DNA from: Solwaraspora sp. WMMD1047
GTDB taxonomy: Bacteria > Actinomycetota > Actinomycetes > Mycobacteriales > Micromonosporaceae
Length of the DNA stretch: 64,000 bases
NCBI RefSeq assembly: GCF_029626155.1
Contig: NZ_JARUBL010000001.1
Coordinates: forward strand, 2,418,001 to 2,482,000
Direction of reading: 5' to 3'
Shown: positions 60,810 to 64,000 of the stretch, one piece after another
Numbering within the stretch: the stretch's first letter is position 1
Layout of the letters: each line of letters begins with the position of its first letter
Made by a program: the position numbers and the translations under genes
The notes under the pieces: model-generated
Database searches by the model: none
The model's input: only the letters and a program-made list of their open reading frames with translations
What the model was told of the DNA's origin: nothing

Positions 60810-63800
60810 GCGGGATCGCCATCGTCGGCATGGCCTGCCGTTACCCGGACGCCACCTCGCCCCGGGAACTGTGGGAGAACGCCCTGTCCGGTCGGCGCGC
60901 CTTCCGGCGACTGCCCGACGTGCGGATGCGGCTGGCCGACTACTGGGCGGAGGATCCGGCGACCCCGGACCGCTTCTACGCCCGCAACGCGGCCGTCATC
61001 GAGGGGTACGAGTTCGACCGGATCGCCTACAAGGTGGCCGGCAGCACCTACCGCTCCACCGACCTGACCCACTGGCTGGCCCTGGACACCGCCGCGCTGG
61101 CGCTGGCCGACGCCGGCTTCCCGATGGCCGAGGGACTGCCCCGGGAGCGCACCGGGGTGGTGGTCGGCAACAGCCTCACCGGCGAGTTCTCCCGGGCCAA
61201 CCAGATGCGCCTGCGGTGGCCGTACGTGCGCCGGATGGTCGCCGCGGCGCTCAAGGAGCAGAACTGGGACGACGACCAGCTCGCCGTCTTCCTCGACGAC
61301 TTCGAGTCCAGCTACAAGAGCCCGTTCCCGGACATCGACGAGGACACCCTCGCCGGGGCGCTCTCCAACACCATCGCCGGCCGGATCTGCAACCACTTCG
61401 ACCTCAAGGGCGGCGGCTACACCGTGGACGGGGCCTGCTCCTCGTCGCTGCTGTCGGTCGCCACGGCCTGCAAGGCACTCGTCGACGGCGAGGTGGACGT
61501 CGCGGTCTCCGGCGGCGTCGACCTGTCGATCGACCCGTTCGAGATCGTGGGATTCGCCAAGACCGGCGCGTTGGCCAAGCGCGAGATGCGGGTCTACGAC
61601 AAGGACTCCAACGGATTCTGGCCCGGTGAGGGCTGCGGGATGGTCGTGCTGATGCGCGACGACGAGGCCCGGGCCGCCGGTCACCGGATCTACGCCACCA
61701 TCGCCGGCTGGGGCATCTCGTCGGACGGCAAGGGCGGCATCACCCGACCCGAGGTGAGCGGCTACCAGCTCGCCCTGCGGCGGGCGTACGACCGGGCCGG
61801 CTTCGGCGTCGAGAGCGTGCCCATGTTCGAGGGGCACGGCACCGGCACCCAGGTCGGCGACACCACCGAGCTGCGCGCGCTGTCGCTGGCCCGGCGGGCG
61901 GCCGACCCGGCCGCCCCACCCGCGGCGATCAGCTCGATCAAGGGCATGATCGGCCACACCAAGGCCGCGGCGGGGGTGGCCGGCCTGATCAAGGCCGCGA
62001 TGGCGGTGCACCACCAGGTCATCCCGCCGACCATCGGCTGCGTCGACCCGCACGAGGAGCTGACCAGGGACGACTCGGCGCTGCGGGTGCTGCGCAAGGC
62101 CGAGCCGTGGCCGGACGCCGAGGTACGCGCCGGGATCACCGCGATGGGCTTCGGCGGCATCAACACCCACGTCGTGCTCTCCGGCGGCACCCCGCGGCGG
62201 ACCGGTTCGTTCGACACCCGCACCCGGGCGCTCGCGGCCTCCGCACAGGACGCGGAGCTGCTGCTGGTCGACGCCAACTCGCCCGACGAGCTGGCCGCCC
62301 GGCTGTCCCGGCTGGTCGAGTTCGTCCCCATGGTGGCCTACGGCCAGCTCACCGACCTCGCCGCGACCCTGCAGCGGGAACTGCGTGACCTGCCCTACCG
62401 GGCCGCCGTCGTGGCCAGCTCGCCGGAGGACGCGGTCCGCCGGCTGAGTCGGTTGCTGGACGCCGTCGGGGCCGGCGAGACCCGGCTGATCAGCCCGGAC
62501 GGGCGGACCTTCCTCGGCCAGGCCCGCGGGCCGGGCCGGATCGGGTTCCTCTTCCCCGGTCAGGGTTCGGGCCGCGGCACCAGCGGCGGCGCCCTGCGCC
62601 GACGGTTCGCCGAGGTCGAGGAGGTATACCAGCGATCCGCGTTGCCGACCGCCGGCGACATGGTGGCTACCGCGGTGGCACAGCCGCGGATCGTCACCGG
62701 CGCGATGGCCGGGCTGCGGGCCCTCACCGCGCTGGGCATCGAGGCGACCGTCGCGGTGGGACACAGCCTCGGGGAGATCGCCGCCCTGCACTGGGCCGGC
62801 GCGCTCGACGAGCAGACCCTGCTGCGGATCGCCGCCACCCGCGGTCAGACCATGACCGAGCACAGCTCGTCGGGGACGATGGCAAGCGTCGGCGCTCCGC
62901 CGGAGGTGGTGCAGGAGCTGATCGGCGACGTGCCGGTGGTGATCGCCGGCTACAACTCCCCGGAGCAGACCGTGGTCGCCGGCTCGGCCGAGGCGGTCGC
63001 GGCGCTCGGACGCAAGGCCGGCGACGCCGGCCTGACCTGGACCCGGTTGTCGGTCTCGCACGCGTTCCACTCGCCGCTGGTGGCACCGGCGGCGGACGCC
63101 TTCGGTGACCGGCTGACCGGCGAGCGGTTCGGCCCGGTCGGCCGGCGGATCATCTCCACCGTGACCGGCGAGGCGCTGGCCGTCGACACCGATCTGCCGG
63201 CGCTGCTGCGCCGCCAGATCACCGATCCGGTGCTGTTCACCCAGGCCGTCGGCCTGGCGGCCAAGGACGTCGACCTGTTCATCGAGGTCGGTCCGGGCCG
63301 GGTGCTCAGCGGCCTGACCACCGCCAGCACCGAGGTGCCGGCGGTGGCCCTGGACACCGACGACGAGTCGATGGCCGGGCTGCTGCGGGTGGTGGGCGCG
63401 GCGTACGTGACCGGCGCCTCGGTCGTGCACGACGCCCTCTTCCACGGCCGGCTGACCCGGCCGCTGCGGGTGGGCGCCGAGTTCAAGTTCTTCGCCAGTC
63501 CGTGCGAGGCGGCCCCGCCGCTGTCCATCGGCGGCGCGGCGCGCCGCCCGTCGGCGCCGACGACGCCGAGCGAACCGGAGCCGGTCGGCGCCCCGGCCGG
63601 TGACGAGTCCAGCCTGGACCTGCTGCGGCGGCTCGCCGCCGAGCGGGCCGAACTGCCGCTCGAGATGGTGGCCGACGACAGCCGGCTCCTCGACGACCTG
63701 CACCTGAGCTCGATCACGGTCGGTCAGGTGATGAACCAGGTCGCCCGGGAACTCGGTCTGTCGGCGGCGCAGACACCGACGAACTTCGCCACCGCCACGG

Positions 63801-64000
63801 TCCGCGAACTGGCCGAGGCGCTCGACGAGCTGTCCGAGACGGCCGCCGGCGGCGACACCGGTCCGGCACCCGTGGTCACCGGCGCCGCGCCGTGGGCCCG
63901 GCCGTTCAGCCTGGACCTCGACGTGCTGCCCCGGCCGCCCCGGGCGGCGGCCGAGCCGAACGGCAGCTGGCGGGTGTACGAGGGCGGCCGCAACCCGATC
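60806..64000 (+). CDS. pksE: Iterative enediyne polyketide synthase PKSE, N-terminal 1065 residues (runs off the window)
   Basis: Begins with ATG at 60806 after AAAGGAGGTG and is open to the right edge. The ketosynthase domain (residues 1-460) has the catalytic set C211 (DGACSSSL), H344 (EGHGTGT) and H384 (IGHTKAAAG), plus the enediyne-specific stretch WGISSDGKGGITRP. The acyltransferase region (about 560-870) has FPGQGSG and the nucleophile S654 in GHSLGE. The unusual carrier domain (about 930-1010) carries the candidate phosphopantetheine serine S969 in LHLSSI. Ketoreductase, dehydratase and the integrated phosphopantetheinyl transferase expected in a full PKSE (about 1,900 aa) lie beyond the window. 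It builds the polyene precursor of the enediyne core from malonyl-CoA. Confidence 0.95.
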   Translation, partial: MSGIAIVGMACRYPDATSPRELWENALSGRRAFRRLPDVRMRLADYWAEDPATPDRFYARNAAVIEGYEFDRIAYKVAGSTYRSTDLTHWLALDTAALALADAGFPMAEGLPRERTGVVVGNSLTGEFSRANQMRLRWPYVRRMVAAALKEQNWDDDQLAVFLDDFESSYKSPFPDIDEDTLAGALSNTIAGRICNHFDLKGGGYTVDGACSSSLLSVATACKALVDGEVDVAVSGGVDLSIDPFEIVGFAKTGALAKREMRVYDKDSNGFWPGEGCGMVVLMRDDEARAAGHRIYATIAGWGISSDGKGGITRPEVSGYQLALRRAYDRAGFGVESVPMFEGHGTGTQVGDTTELRALSLARRAADPAAPPAAISSIKGMIGHTKAAAGVAGLIKAAMAVHHQVIPPTIGCVDPHEELTRDDSALRVLRKAEPWPDAEVRAGITAMGFGGINTHVVLSGGTPRRTGSFDTRTRALAASAQDAELLLVDANSPDELAARLSRLVEFVPMVAYGQLTDLAATLQRELRDLPYRAAVVASSPEDAVRRLSRLLDAVGAGETRLISPDGRTFLGQARGPGRIGFLFPGQGSGRGTSGGALRRRFAEVEEVYQRSALPTAGDMVATAVAQPRIVTGAMAGLRALTALGIEATVAVGHSLGEIAALHWAGALDEQTLLRIAATRGQTMTEHSSSGTMASVGAPPEVVQELIGDVPVVIAGYNSPEQTVVAGSAEAVAALGRKAGDAGLTWTRLSVSHAFHSPLVAPAADAFGDRLTGERFGPVGRRIISTVTGEALAVDTDLPALLRRQITDPVLFTQAVGLAAKDVDLFIEVGPGRVLSGLTTASTEVPAVALDTDDESMAGLLRVVGAAYVTGASVVHDALFHGRLTRPLRVGAEFKFFASPCEAAPPLSIGGAARRPSAPTTPSEPEPVGAPAGDESSLDLLRRLAAERAELPLEMVADDSRLLDDLHLSSITVGQVMNQVARELGLSAAQTPTNFATATVRELAEALDELSETAAGGDTGPAPVVTGAAPWARPFSLDLDVLPRPPRAAAEPNGSWRVYEGGRNPI

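Noticed and set aside
60620-63703. 1027-codon open frame on the minus strand opposite the PKS
   Set aside because: It is antisense to clear KS-AT coding sequence with catalytic motifs; long shadow frames are expected at this GC content.

Overview
The window is chromosomal DNA from a high-GC actinomycete, most likely Micromonosporaceae (Micromonospora-like). Codon third positions are almost all G or C, GTG starts and 4-bp GTGA/ATGA overlaps are common, and the gene content fits: DUF5753/DUF397 regulator pairs, LCP protein, MshB-like deacetylase, LigD-type polymerase and a CebR system. No rRNA, tRNA, insertion sequence, phage gene or CRISPR array was seen. The genus is inferred from gene content, not from a marker gene.

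Layout. 1-5.4 kb: end of a DUF1501 gene, a polyprenyl sugar-phosphate transferase, an LCP protein, an F420/PPOX-type oxidoreductase and a first XRE(DUF5753)-DUF397 pair. 5.4-12.2 kb: GNAT, Cys-rich small protein, MsrB, a LigD-type polymerase domain, a secreted alpha/beta hydrolase, a LigC-type ATP-dependent DNA ligase and an HhH base-excision glycosylase. 12.3-17 kb: secreted proteins (one unknown, a DUF4142 protein, a COG4315-type lipoprotein) next to an ECF sigma/anti-sigma pair. 17-24.4 kb: a spermidine-synthase-like protein, then a tightly coupled operon HerA-like ATPase - SbcD (Mre11) - SbcC (Rad50) - NurA-like protein, matching the archaeal end-resection set. 24.5-26 kb: RibD-type reductase and a pRiA4b ORF-3 protein.

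26-32.3 kb is a complete cellobiose/cello-oligosaccharide system, cebE-cebF-cebG-bglC-cebR, with two CebR-type operators around its promoter. A third operator lies before a GH9-CBM3-CBM2 cellulase at 37.3 kb, so the cellulase probably belongs to the same regulon. Between them are an acyl-CoA dehydrogenase/phosphotransferase pair and two ACT-domain proteins. 39.7-42.4 kb holds a tiny zinc-ribbon membrane protein, a second XRE-DUF397 pair and a MarR pair.

From about 42.5 kb to the right edge the DNA looks like the left side of an enediyne biosynthetic gene cluster. The right end has the hallmark cassette in one coupled operon: UnbL (DUF1702), UnbV (FG-GAP/ASPIC), UnbU (RnfD-like) and the enediyne polyketide synthase PKSE, whose KS-AT-ACP part is inside the window and which runs off the edge. 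Two further DUF1702 paralogs, an MMPL exporter, a CMD-family protein, an HxlR regulator with a perfect palindromic operator, an MshB/Mca-like deacetylase, an epimerase, an MFS exporter, a CopC-like protein, two unknown membrane proteins and an MpaB-like (DUF2236) protein lie upstream. A 17-nt motif (consensus about GAGCAANCTCGAAGAAG) recurs in the same orientation 86-172 bp upstream of five of these transcription units. It ties the unknown membrane proteins and the DUF2236 protein to the enediyne genes. This motif and the genes it marks are the most novel signal in the window.
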